From CAWCVR01 sp963799105 (GTDB taxonomy: Bacteria; Acidobacteriota; Terriglobia; Bryobacterales; Bryobacteraceae), in contig CAWCVR010000002.1 in assembly GCA_963799105.1 (NCBI GenBank), positions 310,001 to 374,000 of the forward strand: a stretch of DNA of 64,000 bases, in the 5' to 3' direction. Position 1 is the stretch's first letter. Every line of letters starts with the position of its first letter. The notes under the pieces were generated by a model. It was not told the origin of the DNA and ran no database searches. It worked only from the letters and a program-made list of their open reading frames with translations. A program made the position numbers and the translations under genes. Shown here in pieces: positions 34,100 to 42,375 of this stretch.

Positions 34100-34310
34100 C
34101 TACGCGTCTTCGCCCTGAATCGCGAAGCCGCCGGATGACTGGTCGATCACATTGAGAGAAAGCAGCGCGGTCCAACGGCCGTCGCGCCAGCGGTAGGCGC
34201 TGCGCGATTTCCGAGACCGATCGACGGGCAGGCCACGACCGGCAGCGCAATGACGATCGCCGCGCGTTTCCTGTTCGGAGACAGTGCCGTGGTTTCTATA
34301 CCGTCCTGTG
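34100..34310 (-). pseudogene. Orphan C-terminal fragment of an unrecognised protein
   Basis: A minus-strand frame without a start codon ends SAYRWRDGRWTALLSLNVID then QSSGGFAIQGEDA and a TAG at 34100-34102. The text is protein-like (a W-rich beta strand and a Gly-rich turn) but no family is recognised. Its upstream end runs into the TPR gene's last codons, so the rest of the gene is lost. The remainder of the 33931-34295 gap holds only the repeats noted nearby. Confidence 0.4.
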
Positions 34311-35060
34311 AAGCTGTTCCGCGCAGCGGCGGCCGTACTTGCCGCGCGGGTCGGCGTCGCACCCGATCTGGAAGTGCTGGCGAGCTTCCGCGGGCTGGTT
34401 CATGGCGAGCAGCACCGTCCCGGCGCGCCAATGCAAACCGGCGATTCCGGCCGGGAGGGTTGTGGGGTCGCGCAGAGCCTCTTCGAGTGGCGCGCGGGCT
34501 TCCCCGCTCCGGCCCAGCAACACCAGCGCCCACGCCTGGTGCACGTAGTAGACCCCGGGAACGCGGTCGTCCGGCCGCCGTCTGGCGTTCTCAATCGCCT
34601 GGCCGGCGTAGTCCAACGCCTGCTCTGCCTCCACGCCTTGCACGATCCGCAACTCCGCCAACCCGTCCTGCGAGTTCCCGGTTACGTCGCCCGCTTCGAT
34701 CGCGTCATGGAAGCAGCGTTCGGCTTCGCTGTACCGGCCAAGATCATGGAGTGAGCAGCCCAGTGAGGCGTGCAACCGTTCCCGGGGATAGGGGGAGTCG
34801 CTCCTCAGCTTGCCGAGAGCTGTGCGGTAACGCTGCTCGGCCTCCGCGGGGCGGCCCGCCAGGGAGAGGATCAGCCCTTCCCGGTGAAGCGTCGCCACGT
34901 TCCGAATGCCCAAGCTCATCCAGCGCAACCGCCGCAGCGCGCCGTCGTAATCGCCCACCAGCATCCTCCGGTGGGAGAAGATCGATCCGAATATTACGCG
35001 CGCCTTGAACAGAAGCACGGCCACGAAGCAGAGAAGCACCGCGCCGAAGTACGTCAGCAT
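34296..35060 (-). CDS. Membrane-anchored TPR protein
   Basis: 254 residues from ATG 35060. An N-terminal helix (YFGAVLLCFVAVLLFKARVI) anchors about five TPR-like repeats (REGLILSLAGRPAEAEQRY, ASLGCSLHDLGRYSEAERCF, VHQAWALVLLGRSGEARAPL, EARQHFQIGCDADP). It probably serves as a scaffold for protein contacts on the cytosolic or outer face. The frame is open to 35180, but those residues look like random GC-rich translation. The gap 35061-35318 upstream shows no other gene. Confidence 0.82.
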   Translation of the reverse strand: MLTYFGAVLLCFVAVLLFKARVIFGSIFSHRRMLVGDYDGALRRLRWMSLGIRNVATLHREGLILSLAGRPAEAEQRYRTALGKLRSDSPYPRERLHASLGCSLHDLGRYSEAERCFHDAIEAGDVTGNSQDGLAELRIVQGVEAEQALDYAGQAIENARRRPDDRVPGVYYVHQAWALVLLGRSGEARAPLEEALRDPTTLPAGIAGLHWRAGTVLLAMNQPAEARQHFQIGCDADPRGKYGRRCAEQLHRTV

Positions 35061-35318
35061 GGCCGCACCTGCCACGGAAATCCGCCAGCCGGCAGCAGCG
35101 CCGCGCCGCCTGCCTCCGGCGTCTCCGCAACGGAAGAAGCCCAGGGCCCAATGGCTCGCATCATCTAGTGAATGTAGCATCGGGCAGACCCGAATCGCAC
35201 ATTCACGGAAGATGCTACCTTGCCGCCCGCCGGCACGAGAAACTGTCGGGACTGGGCGTAGTACCGGCAGTACCCTCCAACCCTACTTCCGGTGAGTTTC
35301 TCCACCGATCTCCACTAT

Positions 35319-35474
35319 ATGAACATGGACAACGCTACTGAGTGGCTTCGGCGCCCAAGTGAGCGGGTTCTGCCCGGCCAGCCGCTGGACTGGCGCCGGC
35401 AGGAGTTCACCATCCGGTGGCAGATCCTGGAACGAGCCCCGGGCCTCTTCACAGCGGAGGCGGTCCATGGCTGA
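35319..35474 (+). CDS. Tiny gene 1 of a coupled trio, unknown
   Basis: 51 residues: MNMDNATEWLRRPSERVLPG then a segment ending LERAPGLFTAEAVHG. GTG 35292 and ATG 35325 are alternative starts. The stop lies inside the next gene (8-base overlap). Short, charged, no membrane part and no recognised family. Support comes from the tight coupling to the two genes that follow. Confidence 0.5.
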   Translation: MNMDNATEWLRRPSERVLPGQPLDWRRQEFTIRWQILERAPGLFTAEAVHG

Positions 35475-35706
35475 CTGCCTGGCGAACCTGGGCCATTCGC
35501 TCGAGACCTTCCTGGGCCACCTGGGCGTTCCCGGCGCCCACGGGTTTGACGCGGCTCTCTATGTCTTCGGGGGAGCCATACTCCTGTGGGTTTGTTTCGC
35601 CGTATCCGCGGTGATCCGGACGGCTCAACGGCGTGATTCTCTGAGGAATCAGCGGCGGCATTCCGTGACGACGGCGGAACTTGCGCATGCAATGAGGGAT
35701 ATATGA
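35467..35706 (+). CDS. Tiny gene 2 of a coupled trio, one-helix membrane protein
   Basis: 79 residues. After a short soluble start (MADCLANLGHSLETFLGHLG) there is one membrane helix (AALYVFGGAILLWVCFAVSAVI), then a basic tail (RRDSLRNQRRHS) that should face the cytoplasm. It overlaps gene 1 by eight bases and gene 3 by the ATGA pattern. Family unknown. Confidence 0.6.
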   Translation: MADCLANLGHSLETFLGHLGVPGAHGFDAALYVFGGAILLWVCFAVSAVIRTAQRRDSLRNQRRHSVTTAELAHAMRDI

Positions 35707-35996
35707 TCAGCGTCCGGGAAACATCCGACGAATTGGGAATCGCGTACTTGCTGGCACTCGACCAGTTGCGGGCGGCGGAAGCCGGGCTGGCGCATTCCGT
35801 CACGGTTACACAGGAGGAGAGCGCCGCCACATGGCTGAGGCGCGCCGCAGCCTATGCGAGCTATTGCAAGGAAGAGTTGCTGTCGCACTGCGCGCGGCAT
35901 GGTTGTGCGATTCCCGTGCCCTGCCTGGAACTTCCGAGAGTTCTCCGCCCGGAGGCGGATGCAGCCGCGAGTTGGGTTGGCGGCGTCGCGGCATAG
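35703..35996 (+). CDS. Tiny gene 3 of a coupled trio, unknown soluble protein
   Basis: 97 residues, helical, with three cysteines in YCKEELLSHCARHGCAIPVP C-type spacing that could bind metal. ATG 35703 overlaps the stop of gene 2. It ends eight bases before the convergent HDOD gene. Family unknown; the overlap chain suggests the three products work together. Confidence 0.6.
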   Translation: MISVRETSDELGIAYLLALDQLRAAEAGLAHSVTVTQEESAATWLRRAAAYASYCKEELLSHCARHGCAIPVPCLELPRVLRPEADAAASWVGGVAA

Positions 35997-36003
35997 CGCG
36001 GTG

Positions 36004-37197
36004 CTAGGCTGCCGCCAGCCAACTGCCCAGTCTGGAGCGGGCGCAACAATCCATATCGGCGGCGGCCAGCCCGAGGCCGTCGAGGGCCAGTTCGAGGCGG
36101 AGCGAAGAGGGCAGATCCTCCTGAGAGCCGGTCAGGTGCTCGGCCAGGTACAGGAGGTGGGCCAGCGGGGAGGTGGCGGTTTCCGGGCGGTGGTGCTGGC
36201 GGATGGCACGCACGAGGTGCCCAGGCAGCCTCCACTTGGCGGCGATCAGCCCGCCCACGACAGCGTGATCGGTTCGCAGAATAAGGCCTTCGGCGTATAC
36301 CGCGGGGCAGCCGGACTGTTCGAGCCCTTGCAGGCGGGCGGCGTCGTACAGGGTGGAGGCGAGCAGCGCGATTCTGCCGACATCGTGCAGCAGACCGGCC
36401 AGATAGGCCTCGCCCGGGTCGATTCCCCGCCCACGGCCGGCCAACTGTTCGGCCAGATCCGCCACTTCGATGGAGTGCGGCCAGAGACTTTCCAGCTTGG
36501 GGAGGAACAACAGGGGCCGCATGGCAAGCGAGGCCACCACTTTGCGGGCGGTGTCGAAACCCAGACGCGCAACCGCCGCGTGCAGGGCGGAGACGTCGTC
36601 GAGTTCCGCGTAGAGCGCCGAGTTGGCAAGTTGAACGATGGCGCCGGCGGTGGCCGGATCGCGGCGGGCGGCATCCACCACGTTGGGGATGCTGGCCGCC
36701 GGGTCGCGCAAGGTGTTCAGGGTCTGCAGGGCGGCCTGGGGAAAGACGGGCACGCGCCAGGCGGAAGGCTCCGGCATCACCTGCGGCCGGGTGCATTCTT
36801 CGAAAGCGTCGAGGATCTTCCGCGGCCACATCCCCTGGTCAACGCCGCGCCGCAATCCGGCCAGGATATCGGGAGCGTCCTTGTGCTGGAAGGGCTGGGC
36901 TTGAAACTCGCGGTCGAAGGCATCGCACAAGCGCAGGATCGCGCCCAGTTGGCGGTGCAGCGGGTTTCCCAGCCCCGGCTTGCCGAATGCCGCCAGCACG
37001 GCGCGCACGTCCGCCCCCGCGCCGCTGTCGGCGTGGCGATGGAGCAGCAGGGACGCGGCCTGGAGCAGGTTCTTCTCTTCGGTGGGCAAAAAGAGATGGT
37101 GTGCAATCAGGTTGGCGATTGCCCCCACGCGGTGGCAGTGGCCCTCCAGGGTTGCATCCTGCGGCGGAGATTCAAAAGGGACCAGGGTTTCGACCAC
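36004..37197 (-). CDS. HDOD-domain protein
   Basis: 397 residues. The first third is helical with histidine clusters (LEGHCHRVGAIANLIAHHLF, LLLHRHADSG). The HDOD domain then follows: LRDPAASIPNVVDAARRDP, AGAIVQLANSALYAELDDVS, LGFDTARKVVASLAM, and an HD-type LAGLLHDVGRIALL. HDOD proteins act in signalling and cell-cycle or motility control, probably as regulatory rather than catalytic modules. The N-terminal region itself resembles a second, degenerate HD domain. Confidence 0.88.
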   Translation of the reverse strand: MVETLVPFESPPQDATLEGHCHRVGAIANLIAHHLFLPTEEKNLLQAASLLLHRHADSGAGADVRAVLAAFGKPGLGNPLHRQLGAILRLCDAFDREFQAQPFQHKDAPDILAGLRRGVDQGMWPRKILDAFEECTRPQVMPEPSAWRVPVFPQAALQTLNTLRDPAASIPNVVDAARRDPATAGAIVQLANSALYAELDDVSALHAAVARLGFDTARKVVASLAMRPLLFLPKLESLWPHSIEVADLAEQLAGRGRGIDPGEAYLAGLLHDVGRIALLASTLYDAARLQGLEQSGCPAVYAEGLILRTDHAVVGGLIAAKWRLPGHLVRAIRQHHRPETATSPLAHLLYLAEHLTGSQEDLPSSLRLELALDGLGLAAADMDCCARSRLGSWLAAA

Positions 37198-37289
37198 GCG
37201 CGGTTTCCTCCGACTGGGTTCTCCCCTCTTATCGGACGGGCAGGCACGAAACTTTAGCCCGGATATCTCAGCGCGCCCCAGAGGCGCAG

Positions 37290-38497
37290 ATTACCAGTGG
37301 GGGAAGGACCCACTCAGGTAGTTGTTGGTAGGACTTGATAGCTTGCGAGCGTCCGAGACAGGAAACCGGCTAGGGCGAAGCCTCGCGATAAAGCCCACGG
37401 AAGGTGGGTGAGCAACCCAGCAGGCCGTAACGCGTGTGAAGCTTGAGCAGGCCTCGAAAGTGAAGATGTGGACGCCGACCCGCCTGAGAAACGGGGAAGG
37501 CCGAACGGACAGGGAAGAAGCCGGGCGCGGGAGCGCGCCACTCGACAACCAACGAGCACCTGATCCGGTCCACCGGGGTAGTGAGCACGGCATGCAGGGA
37601 AGGCGATCTGGGCAAGTGGGGGAGGCTCGGGGCTGGCGGGGGGTCGCGCCTCCGAACGTCGTCAGAAAGGGCGATGGCCAGTCTGGGAGTCGGAGAGGGC
37701 CATACGACCGATGAGGCCGGGTAACGCCGGTGGAGGAAAGGGCCCTTGCTTCTGGTGTGTTTTGTGAAGGAGGAAAGGAGCGGTGACTGACGATGAGTCT
37801 AACGACACCGAGCAAGATCCGGGGACTTCAGATCAACCTGTATCGCAAGGCGAAGAACGAGTTGGGATACCGTTTCTACATGCTTTACGACAAGGTCTAT
37901 CGAGAGGACGTTCTGGCGCACTCATACGCAGTGGCGCGATCCAACAAGGGCGCGCCGGGTGTGGACGACCAGACGTTTGAGCGGATCGAGTCGGCAGGGC
38001 TGGCGGAATGGTTGACTGGTATCCGTGAGGAGTTACGCAACAAGACGTACCAACCACAGCCGGTACGGCGGGTAATGATCCCGAAGCCCGGAGGCGGCGA
38101 GAGGCCGCTCGGAATTCCGACCATTCGGGACCGGGTAGTGCAGACCGCCGCGAAACTGCTGATCGAGACGATCTTCGAGGCGGACATGGAACCAAGTGCC
38201 CATGGGTATCGACCGAAGCGGAGCGCGCAGGACGCAATCCAGGAAGTGCATGGGCTGCTTTGTGAAGGCCATACGGATGTCGTTGACGCCGATTTGTCCA
38301 AATACTTTGACACGATTCCGCACTCCGAGCTTCTGCAATGCGTGGCGAGGAGAATCGTTGACAAGCACATGCTGCATTTGATCGAGATGTGGTTGAAGGT
38401 GCCGGTCGAAGAGAAGGATGAAGCGGGGAAGAAGAGGCTAACGGGCGGCAAGGAAAATGATCGCGGCACTCCGCAAGGAGGTGTGGTGACGGCCTGA
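37290..38497 (+). mobile_element. Group II intron, 3'-truncated
   Basis: About 500 bases of non-coding, purine-rich, highly structured sequence (37290-37792) precede a group II reverse transcriptase frame. That layout is of a bacterial group II intron with domains I-III before the ORF. The RT frame breaks off in the fifth RT motif at about 38494, so intron domains V and VI are missing and the intron cannot splice. The exact 5' boundary is uncertain; candidates are near 37290 or at GTGTGAAGC (37434). Confidence 0.6.
37793..38497 (+). pseudogene. ltrA: Group II intron reverse transcriptase/maturase, truncated
   Basis: 234 codons with an excellent ribosome site upstream (GGAGGAAAGGAG). RT motifs are clear: GAPGVDDQTF, RRVMIPKPGGGERPLGIPT, GYRPKRSAQDAI, VVDADLSKYFDTIPH and GTPQGGVV. 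The normal next text, with the YADD catalytic pair, is missing because the sequence changes at about 38494. Maturase and endonuclease domains are absent, so the protein should be inactive. Confidence 0.9.
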
Positions 38498-38525
38498 ACG
38501 CAAAGGATAACATGGGTCGGGTTGG

Positions 38526-38600
38526 GCCGTCGGTGTGGAAACGCATGCCCATTGACTGCTTGTAGGCAACGTACTGAGCGACCAGCGTCGATAGCTTCAT
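38526..38600 (-). pseudogene. Second tandem tyrosine recombinase, only the first 25 codons left
   Basis: ATG 38600 overlaps the TGA of the full recombinase upstream (ATGA). The frame reads MKLSTLVAQYVAYKQSMGMR and stops resembling a recombinase after FHTDG. This is the normal N-terminal arm of a core-binding domain. The remainder is replaced by about 30 bases of unclear origin and then the broken intron. Confidence 0.65.
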
Positions 38601-39844
38601 CGCAGGCCTCCCAGATCGAAGTTCGCTACTTCGCGCAAACCAACCAGATCCACCTTAGCGTAAATGCGGGTGGCCTCTGCGCTGCGGTGCCCGAGATGAT
38701 CGCCGATTTCTTTCAGCGAGAATCCCTCCGCCACCAGGTGGCCGGCACAGGCATGCCGCAGAGAGTGCGGCCCGCGGCGTGGGATCCGGATTCCGAGTCC
38801 ACTCAGACGAGTGCTGACCAGATGGTATAGCGCGCCCTGCGAGAGCCGGCGAAACGGCGCTTTCAACGTCAGAAAAATCTCTCGTCGCGCACAACGGGGC
38901 CGAACCTGCTGGAGGTATCGGAGAAGGGCCTCGCCGACCTCGCTTACCAGCGGGTACTCCTGGGCGCGCCGTTGCTTGGGGCGCGAGACCGCCAGGATTT
39001 CACTTTCCCAGTTCACATCTTTCAGACATAAGCCGGCCACCTCACCGCTGCGCAAACCATAGGTCGCCAGCAGCATTAGGATGACGCGGTCGCGAATGTC
39101 GCGCGCCGTATCGCCACTGGTGCTGGCGATCAAGCGCTGCACGTCCGGCCAGGGAGGACCGACAGGGAGTCCTTCGTGCTGGAACATTCGCGGGCCATCA
39201 ATCCCGGTGGCAATGCTGGCCCCACACCATCCGCGGATGGCCGCATGTCGAAAGAAAGCACGTAGCGCTTTGGCACTGGTAGACACCGAGATACGGCCCC
39301 ACCCTCGCTTGCCGTTGTTGGCCAGAAACGTGTCCACATCTTCCAAGGAAACCTCATCGAAAGAGCGGTTCTGCTCGCCCAGCCAGCTCAAGAACTTCTC
39401 CACCTGCCAGCCCTGACCGCGGATAGTGGCTGGGGATAAGCCGCGCTCATCGCGCTGGTAGGCGGCAAAGTCGGCAAGCCTGTCTGCAAATGGTACGGTC
39501 TTGGGTTGGGGTTCTTCCAAACATCCCAAGAAGTGCAGCCAGGTCGTGGCCGTTTGGACAAAGAGTTTCCGCGACCACTGGAGGGCTTGCACACGACGGC
39601 GATCGTGCTGCTCACGAGCCCAGCAATCCGCCGCCGCCTCGATGGCTGGCGAGCCAATCGGCTCGCTGCTGGTGATGTCAATCCGCTCGGCGATCGCCAA
39701 AAGTTCGCGAGCGTGGCGTAACAAGGTTGCGCCAGCCAAGCCTTGGCCGACGCAATGCTTCAGGAATCGCTCCCGGGCTTCGGCAGACGGGCCCGTACGA
39801 TGCCGCGCGACTACACGGGGGTACTTGAACAAAGTCTCGAACAC
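38597..39844 (-). CDS. Tyrosine site-specific recombinase (transposon type)
   Basis: 415 residues. An extended N-terminal region precedes a core-binding domain (DRLADFAAYQRDERGLSPAT) and an intact catalytic domain: Arg in ATYGLRSGEVAGL, His360-x-x-Arg363 in PHSLRHACAGH, His386 in LGHRSAEA and nucleophile Tyr395 in RIYAKVD. It is the first gene of a tandem recombinase series (the next starts by ATGA overlap), as in recombinase-in-trio elements and Tn554-like transposons. Those assignments are by layout. Just upstream of its start lies a 32-bp palindrome with related repeats. Confidence 0.9.
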   Translation of the reverse strand: MFETLFKYPRVVARHRTGPSAEARERFLKHCVGQGLAGATLLRHARELLAIAERIDITSSEPIGSPAIEAAADCWAREQHDRRRVQALQWSRKLFVQTATTWLHFLGCLEEPQPKTVPFADRLADFAAYQRDERGLSPATIRGQGWQVEKFLSWLGEQNRSFDEVSLEDVDTFLANNGKRGWGRISVSTSAKALRAFFRHAAIRGWCGASIATGIDGPRMFQHEGLPVGPPWPDVQRLIASTSGDTARDIRDRVILMLLATYGLRSGEVAGLCLKDVNWESEILAVSRPKQRRAQEYPLVSEVGEALLRYLQQVRPRCARREIFLTLKAPFRRLSQGALYHLVSTRLSGLGIRIPRRGPHSLRHACAGHLVAEGFSLKEIGDHLGHRSAEATRIYAKVDLVGLREVANFDLGGLR

Positions 39845-39953
39845 TGTTTCGGATCTCCTGTTTGAACGAGGGAGGTCCGACCAGTATTCGGGATTCAGTT
39901 ATGTGCCGTCCATCTTCACCAGCTCACTGATTCAACGGGGCTTGCAGCCTGGA

Positions 39954-40012
39954 CGCCACATAATTCTGGAGGCCACATAACGCATATTATGTGGCGCGCC
40001 ACATAATATGCG
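39954..40012. repeat. 32-bp perfect palindrome plus related repeats, candidate recombinase site
   Basis: The half-site CGCATATTATGTGGCG at 39981-39996 is followed immediately by its exact complement (39997-40012). Two more copies of the core GCCACATAA lie at about 39955-39963 and 39972-39980 in direct orientation. The cluster is ~110 bases upstream of the recombinase start, the place expected for the element end. The arrangement fits paired recombinase-binding arms. Confidence 0.65.
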
Positions 40013-40107
40013 GGAAATCGGCACGTCCGGTTTGATGAGCGGGGTTGGGAAACGGGGCGGCGCTTCGGCGTCAGTGCTCGCGCCCAACCTCGACTCTACC
40101 CGATCTA

Positions 40108-40184
40108 TAGCAAAAAGCCGCTTCTCATGGCATAACGGAGTTTCCAGACAACAGTTTGCGCCAGGGAGAAAGCGGCTTTTGCTA
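40108..40184 (+). promoter_or_regulatory. Long hairpin reaching the IS1380 transposase start
   Basis: TAGCAAAAAGCCGCTTCTC (40108-40126) pairs with GAGAAAGCGGCTTTTGCTA (40166-40184) with one bulge. The right arm ends at the A of the transposase ATG and includes the region where ribosomes bind, so the folded mRNA would block translation. This could be the known IS strategy of preventing translation of read-through transcripts. Confidence 0.55.
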
Positions 40185-41599
40185 TGACAGAGTGTACCCA
40201 ATCCTGCTTCCCGTTTGCACCTCATTGTTCGCGTGACGTGGTGGCCCGCTTCGACGGTGGACGGATCACCACCGAGGCCGGTGCACTGTTGCTCCGCCCG
40301 GTGGAACAGCAGACCCGCATCCTGCGCCAGTTCGCCAACTGTTTCCGCGACTACCGGCGAACAGATCTGGTCGAGCACAGCGTCAGCGAGTTGGTGCGGC
40401 AGCGCGTGTACGGCATCGCCTTGGGCTACGAGGATCTGAACGACCATGACCGGTTGCGGCAAGATCCCTTGCTGGCGCTGCTGAGCGGCAAGCGCGACGT
40501 GGAGGGCGGGCACCGGCGGCGGAAGCGGGACCGGGGCAAAGCCGGCGCCGGCAAGAGCACCTTGAACCGGCTGGAACTCACGCCCGCCGACGCCAAGCCC
40601 AATGCCCGCTACAAGAAGATCGTCATGGACGAGGCCGCCGTGGATCGCCTCCTGGTGGATCTCCACATCCAGGCCCAGGAGCGGCAACCCGAGCGCATCG
40701 TTCTGGATCTGGATGCCACGGACGATCCCGTGCACGGAGAGCAGGAAGGGCGGTTCTTTCATGGTTACTACGGCTGCTATTGCTATCTGCCGCTGTACAT
40801 TTTCATCGACGAGCGCCTGGTCTGCGCGCGGCTGCGGCCGTCGAACATCGACGCTTCGGCCGGGTCGCTGGAAGAGGTCCAGCGAATCGTCAAGAGATTG
40901 TGCTTCGCCTGGCCGGAGGTAAAAATCGTGCTGCGCGCCGACTCGGGATTCTGCCGGGACGAGATCATGAGTTGGTGCGAGAAGAACCGGGTCGGGTATG
41001 TCTTCGGGCTGGCCAGGAACGAGCGGCTGGTGAAGAAACTGCACCGGCCCATGCAAGAGGCGAAGCAGGAGTGGAAGAAGACCGGCAAACCGGCCCGCCG
41101 TTTCCGCGAGTTCCGGTACCGCACGCGGGAGTCCTGGGAGCGGGGGCGGCGTGTGGTGGGCAAAGCGGAGTACATGGACAAAGGCGCAAACCCGCGCTTT
41201 GTGGTCACCTCGCTCGGCGCCGCGGAGATCGAGGCCCGCAGCTTGTACGAGGATTTCAATTGCGCGCGCGGCGACATGGAGAACCGCATCAAGGAACAGC
41301 AACTCGATCTATTTGCCGACCGGACCTCGACCAGTCGGCTGCACTCCAACCAGATTCGTCTGTACCTGTCCTCCATCGCGTACTGCGTCCTGGCGGCCCT
41401 GCGCCGGCTCGCTCTGGTGGGCACGGACATGGCCCGCGCGCAGTGCGGGACGATTCGCCTGCGGCTGCTGAAAATCGGGGCTCAGGTGAGGATCACGGCA
41501 CGTAAGATCTGGATCTCGATGGCGGCCGGCCACCCCGCGGCAGCGGTATTTGCGGCGGCGCATCGGAGGCTGATGGCCTGGATTCCGCTACGCTCGTGA
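40184..41599 (+). CDS. IS1380-family transposase
   Basis: 471 residues, full family length. DDE residues can be placed in IVLDLDATDDPVHG (first Asp), VLRADSGFCRDEIM (second Asp) and SLYEDFNCARGDMENRIKE (Glu, with the family's C-terminal D-x-EN-x-IKE text). The N-terminus (GGRITTEAGALLLRPVEQ) is also typical. It appears intact and could be active. Confidence 0.93.
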   Translation: MTECTQSCFPFAPHCSRDVVARFDGGRITTEAGALLLRPVEQQTRILRQFANCFRDYRRTDLVEHSVSELVRQRVYGIALGYEDLNDHDRLRQDPLLALLSGKRDVEGGHRRRKRDRGKAGAGKSTLNRLELTPADAKPNARYKKIVMDEAAVDRLLVDLHIQAQERQPERIVLDLDATDDPVHGEQEGRFFHGYYGCYCYLPLYIFIDERLVCARLRPSNIDASAGSLEEVQRIVKRLCFAWPEVKIVLRADSGFCRDEIMSWCEKNRVGYVFGLARNERLVKKLHRPMQEAKQEWKKTGKPARRFREFRYRTRESWERGRRVVGKAEYMDKGANPRFVVTSLGAAEIEARSLYEDFNCARGDMENRIKEQQLDLFADRTSTSRLHSNQIRLYLSSIAYCVLAALRRLALVGTDMARAQCGTIRLRLLKIGAQVRITARKIWISMAAGHPAAAVFAAAHRRLMAWIPLRS

Positions 41600-41669
41600 A
41601 CTCTATCGGTTGGGCGCGCGGATCTAAAGTTCAACTTTTCCAGCCTCGATTACAGGGGGTGCAAGGCCG

Positions 41670-42268
41670 GTGTCGAGCAAATCGGACCGAAAACGCATCC
41701 TCAGGCGCGATCCAGCCCAGATCCGGGCCATTCCGCCCCCGCGCTGGGCAGTCAGCGCGGCGATGCCCAACATGGCGATTCATGGCGGCTTGGAAAGCAG
41801 CGTTTGGACCCGCACCTCACTCGCGAGGCAAACCCGCTGAGAATTCCGGGCTAGGGATCGCCGGCGGGACGGCGTCCCGGCCAGGTCCATGACCGCGAAA
41901 TCCTGCGCCGCCGCCTGGCGCATGGATCGTGACCCGGTACCGGCTGCTCGATCCCGAGAGCGGCGTGGAAGCCGAAGCGCTCGAAGCGTTGCGCCATGAC
42001 CGAGGCCGCCAGGCGCAGATCGACGAAATGCTTAGCTATGGCATCCACCGTGCCATGCCTCCGCGAGGAGCGGGCGAACGGGCGCGAGCCTATGGGGTTT
42101 GCCGGGGCACAGATGGAAGAATCCGTCTCCAGCCTCGGCTGGATCTCTCAGCACTGCGACTGTGAAGCCTGACTCGACGGCGTCGAGCAGTTCGCCAGCG
42201 CCCAACTCGACACTCCGGAGGTGCGTCAGTTCCTCGCCTGGCTGGCCGAGGTCAGGAAGAAGAAGTGA
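41670..42268 (+). pseudogene. Tract of decayed or tiny ORFs before tRNA-Met
   Basis: Three protein-like plus-strand frames follow each other. The first runs from GTG 41670 to TGA 41840 (56 codons, MSSKSDRKRILRRDPAQIRA at the start). The second starts at GTG 41929 (YRLLDPESGVEAEALEALR) and ends at 42165. The third starts at ATG 42038, has an in-frame TGA at 42170-42172 right after HCDCEA, and continues in frame through DTPEVRQFLAWLAEVRKKK to TGA 42268. The families are not recognised. The tract looks like the remains of a small-gene operon at the island edge. Confidence 0.35.
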
Positions 42269-42298
42269 ACGGTGCGGCCCGCAAGTTGTTGAGGAATC

Positions 42299-42375
42299 TG
42301 GTGGCGGCGCGCGGACTCGAACCGCGGACCTAGGGATTATGAGACCCTCGCTCTAGCCGACTGAGCTACGCCGCC
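42299..42375 (-). tRNA. tRNA-Met (anticodon CAT)
   Basis: 77 bases on the minus strand fold as a cloverleaf: acceptor GGCGGCG/CGCCGCC, D arm GCTC...GAGC, anticodon loop CTCATAA with CAT, T arm CGCGG-TTCGAGT-CCGCG, and an encoded CCA. Overall it resembles an elongator tRNA-Met more than an initiator, since the first acceptor bases are paired. A CAT tRNA modified to read isoleucine AUA codons cannot be excluded. Its 3' end faces the mobile patch at 37-42 kb, a typical integration side. Confidence 0.93.

Larger units (their letters stand above)
40079..41618 (+). mobile_element. IS1380-type insertion sequence, apparently complete
   Basis: An 11-base inverted repeat, CGCGCCCAACC (40079-40089) and GGTTGGGCGCG (41608-41618), brackets a full-length IS1380-type transposase gene. 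No clear target-site duplication is visible outside, so the exact ends may be a few bases off. It lies between the recombinase region and the tRNA-Met gene. Confidence 0.75.

Noticed and set aside
37193..37300. Copy of the tRNA-Met 3' end at the left edge of the island
   Set aside because: No matching segment could be found by eye between the HDOD gene and the intron.
42160..42180. Selenocysteine at the in-frame TGA
   Set aside because: No recognisable insertion hairpin and no known selenoprotein family; nonsense mutation is simpler.
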